DNA of 64,000 nt from CAYRTV01 sp964505785. GTDB taxonomy: Bacteria > Acidobacteriota > Aminicenantia > Aminicenantales > Aminicenantaceae. The notes under the pieces were generated by a model that searched no databases, was not told the origin of the DNA, and saw only the letters and a program-made list of their open reading frames with translations. Location of the stretch: assembly GCA_964505785.1 (NCBI GenBank), contig CAZDJZ010000008.1, forward strand, positions 46,727 to 110,726. The letters run 5' to 3'. Every line of letters begins with the position of its first letter. The first letter of the stretch is position 1. This document shows, piece by piece, positions 43,023-51,906 of the stretch. Made by a program: the position numbers and the translations under genes.

Positions 43023-45380
43023 ATGCTGAAAAATTACCTCAAAGTTGTCTGGCGCAACATCAAGCGCCATAAAGGTTATTCGTTCATCAACATCGCCGGG
43101 CTGGCACTCGGACTGGCCTGCTGTCTGCTCATCTGCATTTGGGTGCTGGATGAGCTGAGCTTCGACAAGTTCCATGAAAATGCCCCCAATCTGTACCGGG
43201 TGGAAGAAGACCAGGATTATTCCGGCCGCATTTACCATGTTACGGTTACCCCGCATCCCCTGGCTCCCGCTCTAAAAGAAGAAATCCCGGAGATCATTGA
43301 CGCGACCCGTTACGTTTGGGCCGGCGGCCAATTGTTCCGCTGCGGCGACCAGGCATTTTACGAAAACAGTGTGGGGGCAGTCGATCCGTCTTTTTTAAAG
43401 ATGATGACTTTTCCCCTGATCCACGGCAACCCGGATACGGCGCTGGATTCCCCGTTTTCCCTGATCCTTTCCCAAGACCAGGCTAAGAAGTATTTCGGCG
43501 ACGACAACCCCATCGGGAAAATCATGACTGTCAATAACGAGTATGAGCTCACCGTTACCGGTGTAATGGAAAATGTGCCGCATAACTCCAGCCTGCAGTT
43601 TGACATACTGGTCCCTTATGAAATCATGGTGCGGCTGGGGGAAACCAATGAAAGTTTCGGCAGCAACTCAATCACCACCCTGGTCCAGCTGCAGGACGGC
43701 ACTGCTATGGAGCAAGTCAATCCCAAGATCCGGGGATTCATCAAAGAGAGAGTCACCCAGACCACGACGGAATTGATGCTCATGCCCTATACCCGGCTGC
43801 ATCTGCATCAGTATTGGGGATATGAGCATGACGCCGGAGCGATTCAATATGTGTATATTTTTTCCATCATCGCTGCGTTTGTGCTTCTAATCGCGTGTAT
43901 TAATTTCATGAATCTCTCCACCGCCCGCTCGGCAAACCGGGCCCGGGAGGTGGGCCTGCGCAAGGTCGTAGGGGCGGCCAAGGCCCATCTTATCCGGCAA
44001 TTTTATGGAGAATCCATTATTTTCGCCTTAATTTCCATGATCTTTGCCGCCGGCATCACCACCCTGCTGCTGCCGGCATTCAGCACACTTTCCGGCAAAG
44101 ATCTGTCTTGGAGTGTCGCCGGCGCCGGAACCCTGGCTGGCGGACTGCTGCTGATTGTAATCATCACGGGCCTGGTGGCCGGCAGCTATCCCGCTTTGCT
44201 GCTGTCATCCCTGCAGCCGGCCCGGGTCCTTAAAGGCCGCACCGGAACCACCTCCGGCAGTGCGCGTTTCCGGAAAATTTTAGTGGTGGTGCAGTTTTCC
44301 TTGTCTATCCTGCTTATTATCGGCACGGTGGTGGTGTATAAACAGCTCAAATACATGCGCAGCCGCGACCTGGGATGGAATTCCGAACATTTGATGTATG
44401 CCTCCCTTCCTCGAGAAATACGGGATGCATACACCCCTCTTAAACTGAGCTTGAAACAAGACCCTCAGGTGATGTCTGTCTCCGCAGCCAGCCATCTGCC
44501 TTCCAGCATCGGCAGCAACTCAGGCGGGGCCGACTGGGACGGAAAAGACCCGGACCTGCACGTTCTTATCGGGCAGACCTATGTGGATTACGGCTACGTC
44601 CAAACCACCGGCATTGAAATGAAGGAAGGCCGGCACTTTTCCCCTGAATATCCCTCCGACGTACGGCACGGATTTCTGGTAAACGAGGAGGTCGCCGCAT
44701 TGATGGAAAAAGAATCCGTCATAGGAGAACGCTTTCATTTTGCCGGTATTGATGGACAAATCGTGGGAGTGATGAAAAATTTTCACTACTCCTCTATGCG
44801 TACTCAAATCGAGCCGCTGGCAGTCATCCTGGCCCCGGATAACCTTCAGTTTCTGCTTATTCGTATTCCGCCCCAAGATATTTCCGGATCGGTGGATTTT
44901 ATCCGCAAGACCTGGAGAAAAATAGTTCCCGGATATCCGCTGGAATACCATTTTATCGATGAGAATTTTGACCGGATGTACCGGTCAGAGTCCCGAATGG
45001 GCACCCTGCTCAATATATTCGCCGTGTTGGCGGTCGTGATCGCCTGCCTCGGCCTTTTCGGCCTGGCCTCCTATACAGCGGAGCAGCGGACCCGGGAGAT
45101 CGGAATCCGCAAGGTTCTCGGCGCCGGAGTGCTGCGGATTCTGGGATTGATCACCCGGGATTTTTTCCTGCTGGTGCTGCTGGCGAATGTGATCGCCTGG
45201 CCGGCCGCTTATCTGATAATGACCAGCTGGCTTAAAGGCTATGCCTACCGCACCAGCCTGAATTTCGGATTATTCGCCGCCGCCTTGGGAATTGCCCTGC
45301 TGGTCGCGGTCATATCCGTGGGCTACCAATCATTCCGGGCCGCCACCAAGAACCCGGCGGATGCCATACGGTATGAATAA
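43023..45380 (+). CDS. FtsX/MacB-type ABC permease
   Basis: The 785-residue inner-membrane protein has the layout of large FtsX-family permeases: an N-terminal helix (INIAGLALGLACCLLICIW), a periplasmic MacB-PCD domain, three helices with the NLSTARSANRAREVGLRKVVGA coupling motif, a second periplasmic domain and a final helix set with YTAEQRTREIGIRKVLGA. Two FtsX modules in one chain is a style common in Bacteroidota and Acidobacteriota. It would act with an adaptor, ATPase and TolC to move lipids, peptides or drugs outward. GGAGA precedes the ATG. The next gene starts 42 bp later. Confidence 0.9.
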   Translation: MLKNYLKVVWRNIKRHKGYSFINIAGLALGLACCLLICIWVLDELSFDKFHENAPNLYRVEEDQDYSGRIYHVTVTPHPLAPALKEEIPEIIDATRYVWAGGQLFRCGDQAFYENSVGAVDPSFLKMMTFPLIHGNPDTALDSPFSLILSQDQAKKYFGDDNPIGKIMTVNNEYELTVTGVMENVPHNSSLQFDILVPYEIMVRLGETNESFGSNSITTLVQLQDGTAMEQVNPKIRGFIKERVTQTTTELMLMPYTRLHLHQYWGYEHDAGAIQYVYIFSIIAAFVLLIACINFMNLSTARSANRAREVGLRKVVGAAKAHLIRQFYGESIIFALISMIFAAGITTLLLPAFSTLSGKDLSWSVAGAGTLAGGLLLIVIITGLVAGSYPALLLSSLQPARVLKGRTGTTSGSARFRKILVVVQFSLSILLIIGTVVVYKQLKYMRSRDLGWNSEHLMYASLPREIRDAYTPLKLSLKQDPQVMSVSAASHLPSSIGSNSGGADWDGKDPDLHVLIGQTYVDYGYVQTTGIEMKEGRHFSPEYPSDVRHGFLVNEEVAALMEKESVIGERFHFAGIDGQIVGVMKNFHYSSMRTQIEPLAVILAPDNLQFLLIRIPPQDISGSVDFIRKTWRKIVPGYPLEYHFIDENFDRMYRSESRMGTLLNIFAVLAVVIACLGLFGLASYTAEQRTREIGIRKVLGAGVLRILGLITRDFFLLVLLANVIAWPAAYLIMTSWLKGYAYRTSLNFGLFAAALGIALLVAVISVGYQSFRAATKNPADAIRYE

Positions 45381-45422
45381 ATGGCGTCACATTTGATGCT
45401 TTGGCTGGGTATAAAAATATAA

Positions 45423-46562
45423 ATGACAAATCAAAATTCAAAAATCAAAAACAAATCAACCTTCATAACGGCAGGCCTTTTCCTTTCATTATGCATCTTT
45501 AGCGGATGGGCAGCTGCGGAGACAGGCGGAGAACAGGGGACGGTGCCGGTTAAATTAGGCGAGGCGCTGGAGATCGGTAAAGACGCATTTGTCTTTGCAT
45601 CTATCGCGGATGTGTGTGAAGACAAGGACGGAAATTTCTATGTTGTCGACCGGCTGGAGCGCAAAGTCTGGACATTTTCCAGAACCGGCGAAAAACGCCA
45701 TACCTTCGGACAGGCGGGCCGCGGTCCCGGTGATTTTTCCTCACCGGCCCGTATCGCCGTTACCGAATCCGGGCTACTAGCTGTGTCGGAAGATATGTAC
45801 GATATATCATTACATGAAACCGGCGGCGCTTTCGTTGAACGCGTCCATCTTTCCGGCAAACTGGGGCCGGGATATATCGGCAAGGACCGTTTTTACGCCT
45901 GGACTTGGAAACCGGACCGGCAGGAGCAGGTGATTGTCGACCGCCAAAACCAGGTCCAAACTACGCTTTATTCGGTCCCTAAGAATGCTTTCTCCGTTTC
46001 AGCCCCGGATGAAAGCGGCCGGGCGGTAATGTTTAATTACGGTCCGGATGCCTATGCCCCGGCCCTTTCATTCGACCGCAACGGCCCGCTCAGCGCCGCC
46101 GCAGTCAGCAGCCGATATGAGATCACCCTTCTCGATGAACATGGGAAAGCCATAAACACCTTAATCCGTGATATTGAGCCGCCGGCTTTGAGTAAAGCAG
46201 AGATCGAATATTTCAAACAGGATATCCAGAAACTTGCCCAAAGAAGAGGCTGGCCGGACGGCGTGGTCAAGGACCTGCAGAAACTGATCCCCAAACACAA
46301 AATGTACTTCAACCGCATCCTTCTTTCCGGCGAATATGTATATGTTTTCCGAATCCCCGCTGACATCATCCAGCCGGATGCCCCGGTCACAGCGGATGTC
46401 TTTAAAACGGATGGAAAATTCTTGGGCAGCACTCAGCTTCCGGAAGTGCCCGTCTTCATATCCGGGGATTATATGTACTTTGTCCGGATCAGCCCGGATG
46501 ACAATGAGTATCTCGTTCGCCGGTCTTATATTTTAAAGACGGTGAACACGCAACCAAATTAA
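45423..46562 (+). CDS. Six-bladed beta-propeller (NHL-like) secreted protein
   Basis: The 379-residue protein has a signal peptide (hydrophobic core about 14-31) and repeated propeller blades, for example ASIADVCEDKDGNFYVVDR and IAVTESGLLAVSEDMYD. Such propellers often bind ligands or partner proteins in the envelope. The N-terminus is odd: the first 12 codons are made of AAATCAA/CAAAAAT heptamers of the intergenic repeat family, and no ribosome site precedes the ATG at 45423. The start may have been created by the repeat. It is placed between the permease and the second ATPase set, so it may be an accessory of the transporter. Confidence 0.75.
   Translation: MTNQNSKIKNKSTFITAGLFLSLCIFSGWAAAETGGEQGTVPVKLGEALEIGKDAFVFASIADVCEDKDGNFYVVDRLERKVWTFSRTGEKRHTFGQAGRGPGDFSSPARIAVTESGLLAVSEDMYDISLHETGGAFVERVHLSGKLGPGYIGKDRFYAWTWKPDRQEQVIVDRQNQVQTTLYSVPKNAFSVSAPDESGRAVMFNYGPDAYAPALSFDRNGPLSAAAVSSRYEITLLDEHGKAINTLIRDIEPPALSKAEIEYFKQDIQKLAQRRGWPDGVVKDLQKLIPKHKMYFNRILLSGEYVYVFRIPADIIQPDAPVTADVFKTDGKFLGSTQLPEVPVFISGDYMYFVRISPDDNEYLVRRSYILKTVNTQPN
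45424..45460 (+). repeat. TCAAAAA heptamers forming a protein N-terminus
   Basis: Units TCAAAAT, TCAAAAA and TCAAAAA with 7-bp phase cover the start codon region of the beta-propeller gene. Confidence 0.65.
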
Positions 46563-46602
46563 GATTATTTTCGTCTATATAGTCAAAGAGGAGAAATAAA
46601 AA

Positions 46603-46821
46603 ATGCAGCTAAAAGACCTATTAAAAAACATTAAAGATAAAAACGAACCTATCTTGCTGAGTGACAGCCGCCAGGATTGGGAAGCGGAAGTACTCCTGGA
46701 AGAACTGCCCGAGCCGCGGCTTAAAACCCAGGTCCATATGCAGGCCGGACTCTATATCGCGGAAATAAACGGGGACGGCTATCTGGGCCGGGTGCTGTAC
46801 CGAATTAAATCCAAAGACTGA
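46603..46821 (+). CDS. Small conserved-looking protein, function unknown
   Basis: A 72-residue soluble protein (start MQLKDLLKNI) with no signal peptide or membrane helix. It is mixed charged, with a predicted helix first and then beta strands around QAGLYIAEINGDGYLGRVLY. A strong AGGAGA site eight bases before the ATG supports it as a real gene. It lies between the propeller gene and the second sigma-54 promoter. I do not recognise a family. Confidence 0.65.
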   Translation: MQLKDLLKNIKDKNEPILLSDSRQDWEAEVLLEELPEPRLKTQVHMQAGLYIAEINGDGYLGRVLYRIKSKD

Positions 46822-46843
46822 TCACATTTGTTAGTCGCCCATA

Positions 46844-46880
46844 TGTCCGGTTGCGTACACATCCTGTTCAGCAGCGTACC
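46844..46880 (+). promoter_or_regulatory. Enhancer (UAS) for NtrC-type regulator, site pair 2
   Basis: TGTCCG-GTTG-CGTACA (46844-46859) and TGTTCA-GCAG-CGTACC (46865-46880) are 21 bp apart, two helical turns. The first differs by one base in its half-sites from the site at 40170-40185 and lies 74 nt before the next sigma-54 promoter. Confidence 0.68.
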
Positions 46881-46933
46881 AAAAAACAGGGAGACTCAAC
46901 CCGGTTCTATCTGCCTTCCCAGGACGGTGAACA

Positions 46934-46949
46934 TGGCATGTTTTTTGCA
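46934..46949 (+). promoter_or_regulatory. Sigma-54 promoter of second ABC/TolC unit
   Basis: TGGCATGTTTTTTGCA has the exact GG-N10-GC spacing and T-rich spacer of strong sigma-54 promoters. The start codon of the ATPase gene is 46 bases further on. Confidence 0.78.
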
Positions 46950-46994
46950 GATTTTATCTGACAGGAGCAGGTTTCTGTGTAAAGGAGAAAACAG

Positions 46995-47666
46995 ATGCCG
47001 AATACGATCAAGCTGCGGGAAATCACCAAATATTATTCCACCGGCTTTATAAAAACCTTTGTCCTGCGGGAAATCGATCTGGATGTCGAAGGAGGAGAAT
47101 TCCTGACTGTGATGGGCCCTTCGGGAGCAGGCAAATCCACCCTGCTTCATATAATGGGCATGCTGGATGTCCCGTCCAGCGGAGAATATCATTTTCTGGA
47201 AAACCCCGTCCACCGCATGAGTGAAAAACAGCTTGCGCAGCTGCATAAAAACTATATCGGCTTTGTTTTTCAGAGCTACCATCTGATCGACGACCTCACC
47301 GTTTATGAAAACCTGGAAACCCCCCTGCTGTATCAAAAGGTTAAAGGCCCAGAACGGAAGGGACGCATCGGAGATATTCTTGACCGCTTCAACATCGTGG
47401 GCAAAAAGGATCTGTTCCCCAACCAGTTGTCCGGGGGTCAGCAGCAGCGGGTAGCTGTCGCACGCGCCGTGATCGCCCGCCCCAAGCTTATCCTGGCTGA
47501 CGAGCCAACCGGCAATCTCAGCTCCGCCGAAGGCACCGACATCATGGATCTTCTCAAAGAGCTCAACGAACAAGGGACCACCATCATACAGGTCACTCAT
47601 TCGGAAACCAACGCCGCCTACGGGAAACGCATCATCAAACTGTTCGACGGGTGGCTCGAGGATTAA
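46995..47666 (+). CDS. ABC ATPase, MacB/LolD type (second copy)
   Basis: The 223-residue ATPase is a paralogue of the one at 41782. It has Walker A GPSGAGKST, VFQSYHLIDDLT, signature LSGGQQQR, Walker B LILADEPTGNLSS and switch QVTHSE. It follows a sigma-54 promoter and a GGAGAA site. The partner permease is not next to it; it may share the FtsX-type permease at 43023 or use one outside the window. The TolC gene starts 11 bp after its stop. Confidence 0.92.
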   Translation: MPNTIKLREITKYYSTGFIKTFVLREIDLDVEGGEFLTVMGPSGAGKSTLLHIMGMLDVPSSGEYHFLENPVHRMSEKQLAQLHKNYIGFVFQSYHLIDDLTVYENLETPLLYQKVKGPERKGRIGDILDRFNIVGKKDLFPNQLSGGQQQRVAVARAVIARPKLILADEPTGNLSSAEGTDIMDLLKELNEQGTTIIQVTHSETNAAYGKRIIKLFDGWLED

Positions 47667-47677
47667 GGAGGACAATC

Positions 47678-49237
47678 ATGTCACACTATAAATTCATCAT
47701 TATACTGCTTCTGCTTTTTTGTTTACTGCTGGCCCCTACCGGTTTGATATCCCAGAAGAAAAACCTGTCGCTGTCGCTTAAAGACGCTGTCATCAAGGGC
47801 ATGGAAAACAATCTCGATATCGCAGTCGAAGTGCTCAACCCGGAATTGGCCGACATCTCAGTCACCTCAGCCGGCGAAAAATTCCTGCCTCAATTGAGTT
47901 TCGGCTACAATCAGGAGCAGACCAATACTCCGTCTTATTCCTGGATTGAGGCCGCCGGCAATATCTCCTCCGATTATAATGATTACCAGGCATCGTTTCA
48001 GCAGCTGGTCCCCACCGGAGGACAGTTTTCCGTATCCATGTATTCCTATAAATATGAAAGCAACCAGAAATTCCAGACCATAAACCCCCGCTACGGCAGC
48101 ACCCTGCGGTTTAACTTCACGCAGCCGCTGCTTAAGGATTTTGGATTTAAAATCAGCCGTAAAGAGATCCGCGTTGCGCAAAACATCTACAGCAAATCGG
48201 AAAGCGATTTCAAACAGCAGATCATCGACACCGTCTACAGTATCGAAGAAGCCTACTGGACCCTGGTTTACAGCCAGGAAGACCTCAAAGCCAAGCAGCA
48301 ATCGCTGGAATTGGCGCGGGATCTTTTGGAAAAAAACAAGCGGGAAGTGGAAGTCGGCATGCAGGCCCCCATCGAAGTCTTGACGGCCGAATCTGAAGTC
48401 GCCACCCGCGAAGCCGACATCCTGCAGGCTCAGGCCCGGGTGCAGAACAGCCGCGATACCCTGGCCACCCTGCTTAATCTCCAGGACGGGGAAGGACAAA
48501 TCCTGGAAATCGTTCCGCAGGACAAACCGGTGTTCGAAGAACGGCAGGTCACCATGGACGAAGCCCTGGCCGCCGCCTTGGTCAGCCGTCCCGATCTTAA
48601 ATCCCTGGAGTATACCGTTGACAATAAAAATATCGATTTAGGGTATGCCAAAAATCAGCTGCTGCCGGATTTGAGCCTGAACGCCTCTTATTGGAGCCCG
48701 GGTGTATCCGGAAACCAGATCGTTTATAAAGACAACAATCCCCTGACCGGTGATATCATCAATATCATCCCCGGCGGCGCCTCTCAGGCCCTGGCGGACA
48801 GCTTCAATTTCGAATACAACAACTGGTCGGTCGGGCTCACCCTGACCATCCCCACCAGCATGGTCTTTACCCGCGCTCAGCACGCCAAAGCCCAGGTGGA
48901 GCTCAAGCAGGCCCAAGCCGATCTCAAACGGCAGGAAAAACAGGCCTTTCTGGAAATCCGCAACGCCGTCCGGGCGGTCCAGTCCAACTACAAACGGGTG
49001 CAGGCATACAGAAAAGCCCGCGAGCTGGCGGAAGAGACCCTGGCCGCTGAAGAAAAGAAACTGGAAGTCGGCTTATCCACCAATTACATGGTGCTGCAGC
49101 TCCAGCGCGACCTGGCCGATGCCAAAAGCACGGAACTCCAGGCGCTTATCGAATACAATCTCTCGCTCGCCGCCCTGGAAAAAGCTCAAGGCACCACCCT
49201 GGATAACTGGGACATCTCCATGCACCGTTTCTGGTAA
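47678..49237 (+). CDS. TolC-family outer-membrane channel
   Basis: The 519-residue protein has a signal peptide (MSHYKFIIILLLLF...), two outer-membrane efflux repeats and the typical long helices. Examples are LSLSLKDAVIKGMENNLDIAV near the start and IEYNLSLAALEKAQGTTLD at the end. It completes an adaptor/ABC/TolC route with the genes upstream. The start at 47678 is preferred because AAGGAGG lies just before it; the longer frame overlaps the ATPase gene. Confidence 0.9.
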   Translation: MSHYKFIIILLLLFCLLLAPTGLISQKKNLSLSLKDAVIKGMENNLDIAVEVLNPELADISVTSAGEKFLPQLSFGYNQEQTNTPSYSWIEAAGNISSDYNDYQASFQQLVPTGGQFSVSMYSYKYESNQKFQTINPRYGSTLRFNFTQPLLKDFGFKISRKEIRVAQNIYSKSESDFKQQIIDTVYSIEEAYWTLVYSQEDLKAKQQSLELARDLLEKNKREVEVGMQAPIEVLTAESEVATREADILQAQARVQNSRDTLATLLNLQDGEGQILEIVPQDKPVFEERQVTMDEALAAALVSRPDLKSLEYTVDNKNIDLGYAKNQLLPDLSLNASYWSPGVSGNQIVYKDNNPLTGDIINIIPGGASQALADSFNFEYNNWSVGLTLTIPTSMVFTRAQHAKAQVELKQAQADLKRQEKQAFLEIRNAVRAVQSNYKRVQAYRKARELAEETLAAEEKKLEVGLSTNYMVLQLQRDLADAKSTELQALIEYNLSLAALEKAQGTTLDNWDISMHRFW

Positions 49238-49264
49238 CGGCTCTGTGTATTTATCTCAGATATT

Positions 49265-50425
49265 CTAAATTCCCCGGTATAAAGCCGCGACCGGAATAAT
49301 GTGAACTCCGTCGATTTGCTTATACTGAGCCCCTTTATAAAAAAGAATCGTTCTGATGTTTTCCCTGCTTTCTGTTTTAAAGGATATCAGATTCCGGAGG
49401 TCTTTTTTGGAAATATTTGCGGATGCCTTAATTTCTATGTCATAAATCGTATCACCCGACTCAAATATGCAATCAATCTCCCGGCCTCCGGAGCTTTTAT
49501 AGTAAAAAAGCTGTTCGGCTTCGATATAACCAAGTTTTCTTCTTTTTTCAAGTTCGGACAAAACAAAATTTTCCATTATCTGCCCATCATTCACAAAAAC
49601 GTTCATGCTTGCAATAATGCCGTTATCGGCAAAATAGATTTTGGACGATTTGATATAGCGCTTGGCAGGGCCGTCCTGATATCCCCGCATCCGGAAAATC
49701 AGTTGAGATGAACTTAATGCATTGATATATTTTTTTGCGGTCGGATGGCTCAGCCCGGATTCATGTCCGAAACTTGAAATCTCCAAATGAGATCCTATAG
49801 ATCTGGCAATATGATGGAATATCGCCATCAGCCCGTCCGCATTTTCAATGCTTGCTAACTGCATCATGTCCCGGATAAAGTAGGTGTTTTTATAATTATT
49901 GAGTATCTTTTGTTTTTGTTTCTCATCCTGCTGATTGAGTACTTCAGGAAAGTGCCCGTAGATGACCGCTTCATCCAATTTTCTTTTATCTTCATTTATT
50001 TTGACCTGTGTCAGTTTGTCTTCGAAAATGGAATGATGCGGTTCTCCCTCTTCTTCCCCCCAGCAGCAAACCGGCAGAGAAACAATATTGATTCGGCCTG
50101 CTAATGAATCCGCGGCCGGGTCCAGTAATCCTAAAGTACTTGATCCGCTCATTAAAAAACAGGCATCTTCATTATCAATGGCATATTTTACCGCGACTGT
50201 TAATTCGGGAAACCTCTGAATCTCGTCAATAATCGCTTTTTTCCCTAAATGCTGTACAAATCCCTTTGGGTCTTCTCTGGCCCAGTTTAAAAAATCATAA
50301 TCGTCCAAAGTTGAATATTTGAAATCAGGGAAATTGTGTTTTAGATATGTTGTCTTTCCGGAGCGCCTGGGTCCGATGAGTAAGAGACTTTTATCAAGCG
50401 AAAAATCGAGCCAGCGTTTAAACAT
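49265..50425 (-). CDS. AAA_14/DUF4143 ATPase, copy 1
   Basis: The 386-residue protein has an N-terminal AAA ATPase with Walker A GPRRSGKTT (18-26) and a Walker B-like KKAIIDEIQRFPEL, then a central winged-helix region and a C-terminal DUF4143 domain. The latter holds nuclease-like residues GREIDCIFE and YDIEIKAS, reminiscent of the PD-(D/E)xK core. Members are widespread and variable; their role is unknown, with suggestions of DNA-related or defence-like functions. A 13-bp perfect palindrome lies 17 bp upstream of the start. A second, divergent member follows at 50622-51755. Confidence 0.85.
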   Translation of the reverse strand: MFKRWLDFSLDKSLLLIGPRRSGKTTYLKHNFPDFKYSTLDDYDFLNWAREDPKGFVQHLGKKAIIDEIQRFPELTVAVKYAIDNEDACFLMSGSSTLGLLDPAADSLAGRINIVSLPVCCWGEEEGEPHHSIFEDKLTQVKINEDKRKLDEAVIYGHFPEVLNQQDEKQKQKILNNYKNTYFIRDMMQLASIENADGLMAIFHHIARSIGSHLEISSFGHESGLSHPTAKKYINALSSSQLIFRMRGYQDGPAKRYIKSSKIYFADNGIIASMNVFVNDGQIMENFVLSELEKRRKLGYIEAEQLFYYKSSGGREIDCIFESGDTIYDIEIKASANISKKDLRNLISFKTESRENIRTILFYKGAQYKQIDGVHIIPVAALYRGI

Positions 50426-50434
50426 AATTACATA

Positions 50435-50473
50435 ATAACTTGGTTATTTTTAAAGTCATGTTTAAAAATAACC
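50435..50473. promoter_or_regulatory. Perfect 13-bp palindrome upstream of AAA gene
   Basis: GGTTATTTTTAAA (50442-50454) and its exact complement (50461-50473) are separated by six bases. An overlapping ATAAC-TTG-GTTAT lies at its edge. The position just before the start codon suggests an operator or promoter-blocking site. The remaining bases to 50621 show nothing recognisable. Confidence 0.55.
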
Positions 50474-50621
50474 ATGCATTTTTTGAATCGGTATTAATTT
50501 CCAGCCATCCGGGAGCTCTGGTTCAGGTCACCAAACCCAAAGACACCACATACGGCTCATGATTTCTTCGAAGAGAACGGCGGCGGTAGACAAATCATGA
50601 TGCCGCGGATTTAAGTCGAAA

Positions 50622-51755
50622 TTATTCCAAGTCTCCTAGAAAAACATGAGCGGGGCATAACCGGATGCCGTCTTTGTTGATGTGATCCCGCCCTTTTTTG
50701 AGAAAAATCTGACAAGCCTCGACCTCCGGAAACCTTTGCTTTAAATACCGCAGGGCGGGATTAAAATCTCTGTCCCCCGCCTTGCATTCAATAAAATAAA
50801 TGGGCCGTCCATCTTTGACAATAACAAAATCAACTTCCCGCTTATCTACGTCTCTAAAATACCGGAGTTCCATGTCAAAGCCTTGAGTATCCTGAATAAA
50901 ACAACACCATTTTAACAAATGGCAAGCAATCATATTTTCAAACCGGCTGCCTTCATCTTCAATAAGAGTCCAATCAATATGATAATGCTTGGCTTCTTTT
51001 TTCACCGCTCTGATTTTAGGGGCACCGAACGGATAGATGCGAAATACCATATAGAGGTTTTCCAGCATAATCATCCATCGGGAAACGGATTGATGAGACA
51101 CCCCTAAGTCTTCACGCAAGGCATTTAGAGAAAGAGGAGAGCCGACCAGTTCCGGAAGACGATAAACCATTTTTTCAATGGCATCGATATTTTGGATTTG
51201 TTCCAGGTCTCGCAAATCTTCACGGACCATATGGAATCTATATTCACGGCTCCATCTGCGAGATTCCTTCTCTGAGGCTTTTATAAAAGGTTCAGGGAAT
51301 CCCCCATACTTAAAAAGGTCCATTAAAGTTGAGAAATCCGGATCTCCCAATTCGGACAGCGTAAATGGAAACAAATGATAATAGTGATATCTACCCTGCA
51401 GGGAATCACCGCCTCTGCGATAATAATCGAGACGAGCACTTCCTGTGACCAATATATCAAGTTCATCTCCGCGTTTGTCATACAGTCCTTTTACCATTCT
51501 CCGCCAGTCAGAATACTTGTGAATTTCATCTAAGACCAACAAGCCTTTCCCTGAGGGAAAGGTTTCTGCCATGATGAGTTCTCTGTCTTCCAGCGCATCC
51601 CAGTTCATATACCACTTTGTCAGATCCTGTTTGTTTTTCATAAGAAAATATTTTGCTAAACTTGTTTTTCCTGTCTGGCGGGGGCCGCCAATAAAGACCA
51701 TTTTGTCCTTTAGATCATCAAGCACAGATTTTTCTATATAACGATTTGCGTACAT
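50622..51755 (-). CDS. AAA_14/DUF4143 ATPase, copy 2
   Basis: The 377-residue protein has the same plan as its neighbour: Walker A GGPRQTGKTS (23-32), Walker B GLLVLDEIHKYSDW, a winged-helix segment (LREDLGVSHQSVSRWM) and a C-terminal nuclease-like EVDFVIVKDG...FIECKAG motif. Sequence similarity to the copy at 49265 is low apart from motifs, so it is not a recent duplicate. The ATG at 51755 is chosen because GGTGAG precedes it; two further in-frame starts lie just upstream. Confidence 0.85.
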   Translation of the reverse strand: MYANRYIEKSVLDDLKDKMVFIGGPRQTGKTSLAKYFLMKNKQDLTKWYMNWDALEDRELIMAETFPSGKGLLVLDEIHKYSDWRRMVKGLYDKRGDELDILVTGSARLDYYRRGGDSLQGRYHYYHLFPFTLSELGDPDFSTLMDLFKYGGFPEPFIKASEKESRRWSREYRFHMVREDLRDLEQIQNIDAIEKMVYRLPELVGSPLSLNALREDLGVSHQSVSRWMIMLENLYMVFRIYPFGAPKIRAVKKEAKHYHIDWTLIEDEGSRFENMIACHLLKWCCFIQDTQGFDMELRYFRDVDKREVDFVIVKDGRPIYFIECKAGDRDFNPALRYLKQRFPEVEACQIFLKKGRDHINKDGIRLCPAHVFLGDLE

Positions 51756-51802
51756 TTTTCTCACCATCGTAAAATACAAGCGAATTATTTGCGATGCAGC
51801 TT

Positions 51803-51831
51803 AATTTACTCGCAAACATACATTTTGTCAA
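51803..51831 (-). promoter_or_regulatory. Sigma-70 promoter for AAA copy 2
   Basis: On the minus strand TTGACA (51831-51826), a 17-base spacer and TAAATT (51808-51803). Confidence 0.6.
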
Positions 51832-51849
51832 GTCCGGCACTACGGGCAT

Positions 51850-51877
51850 TTGAAACAGGAATCAGATATGATATAAA
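51850..51877 (+). promoter_or_regulatory. Probable sigma-70 promoter of serine hydrolase
   Basis: TTGAAA (51850-51855), a 16-base spacer and TATAAA (51872-51877), 30 bases before the start codon. Confidence 0.45.
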
Positions 51878-51906
51878 AAAATTATACAAAAAAACGGGAG
51901 GGCTCT

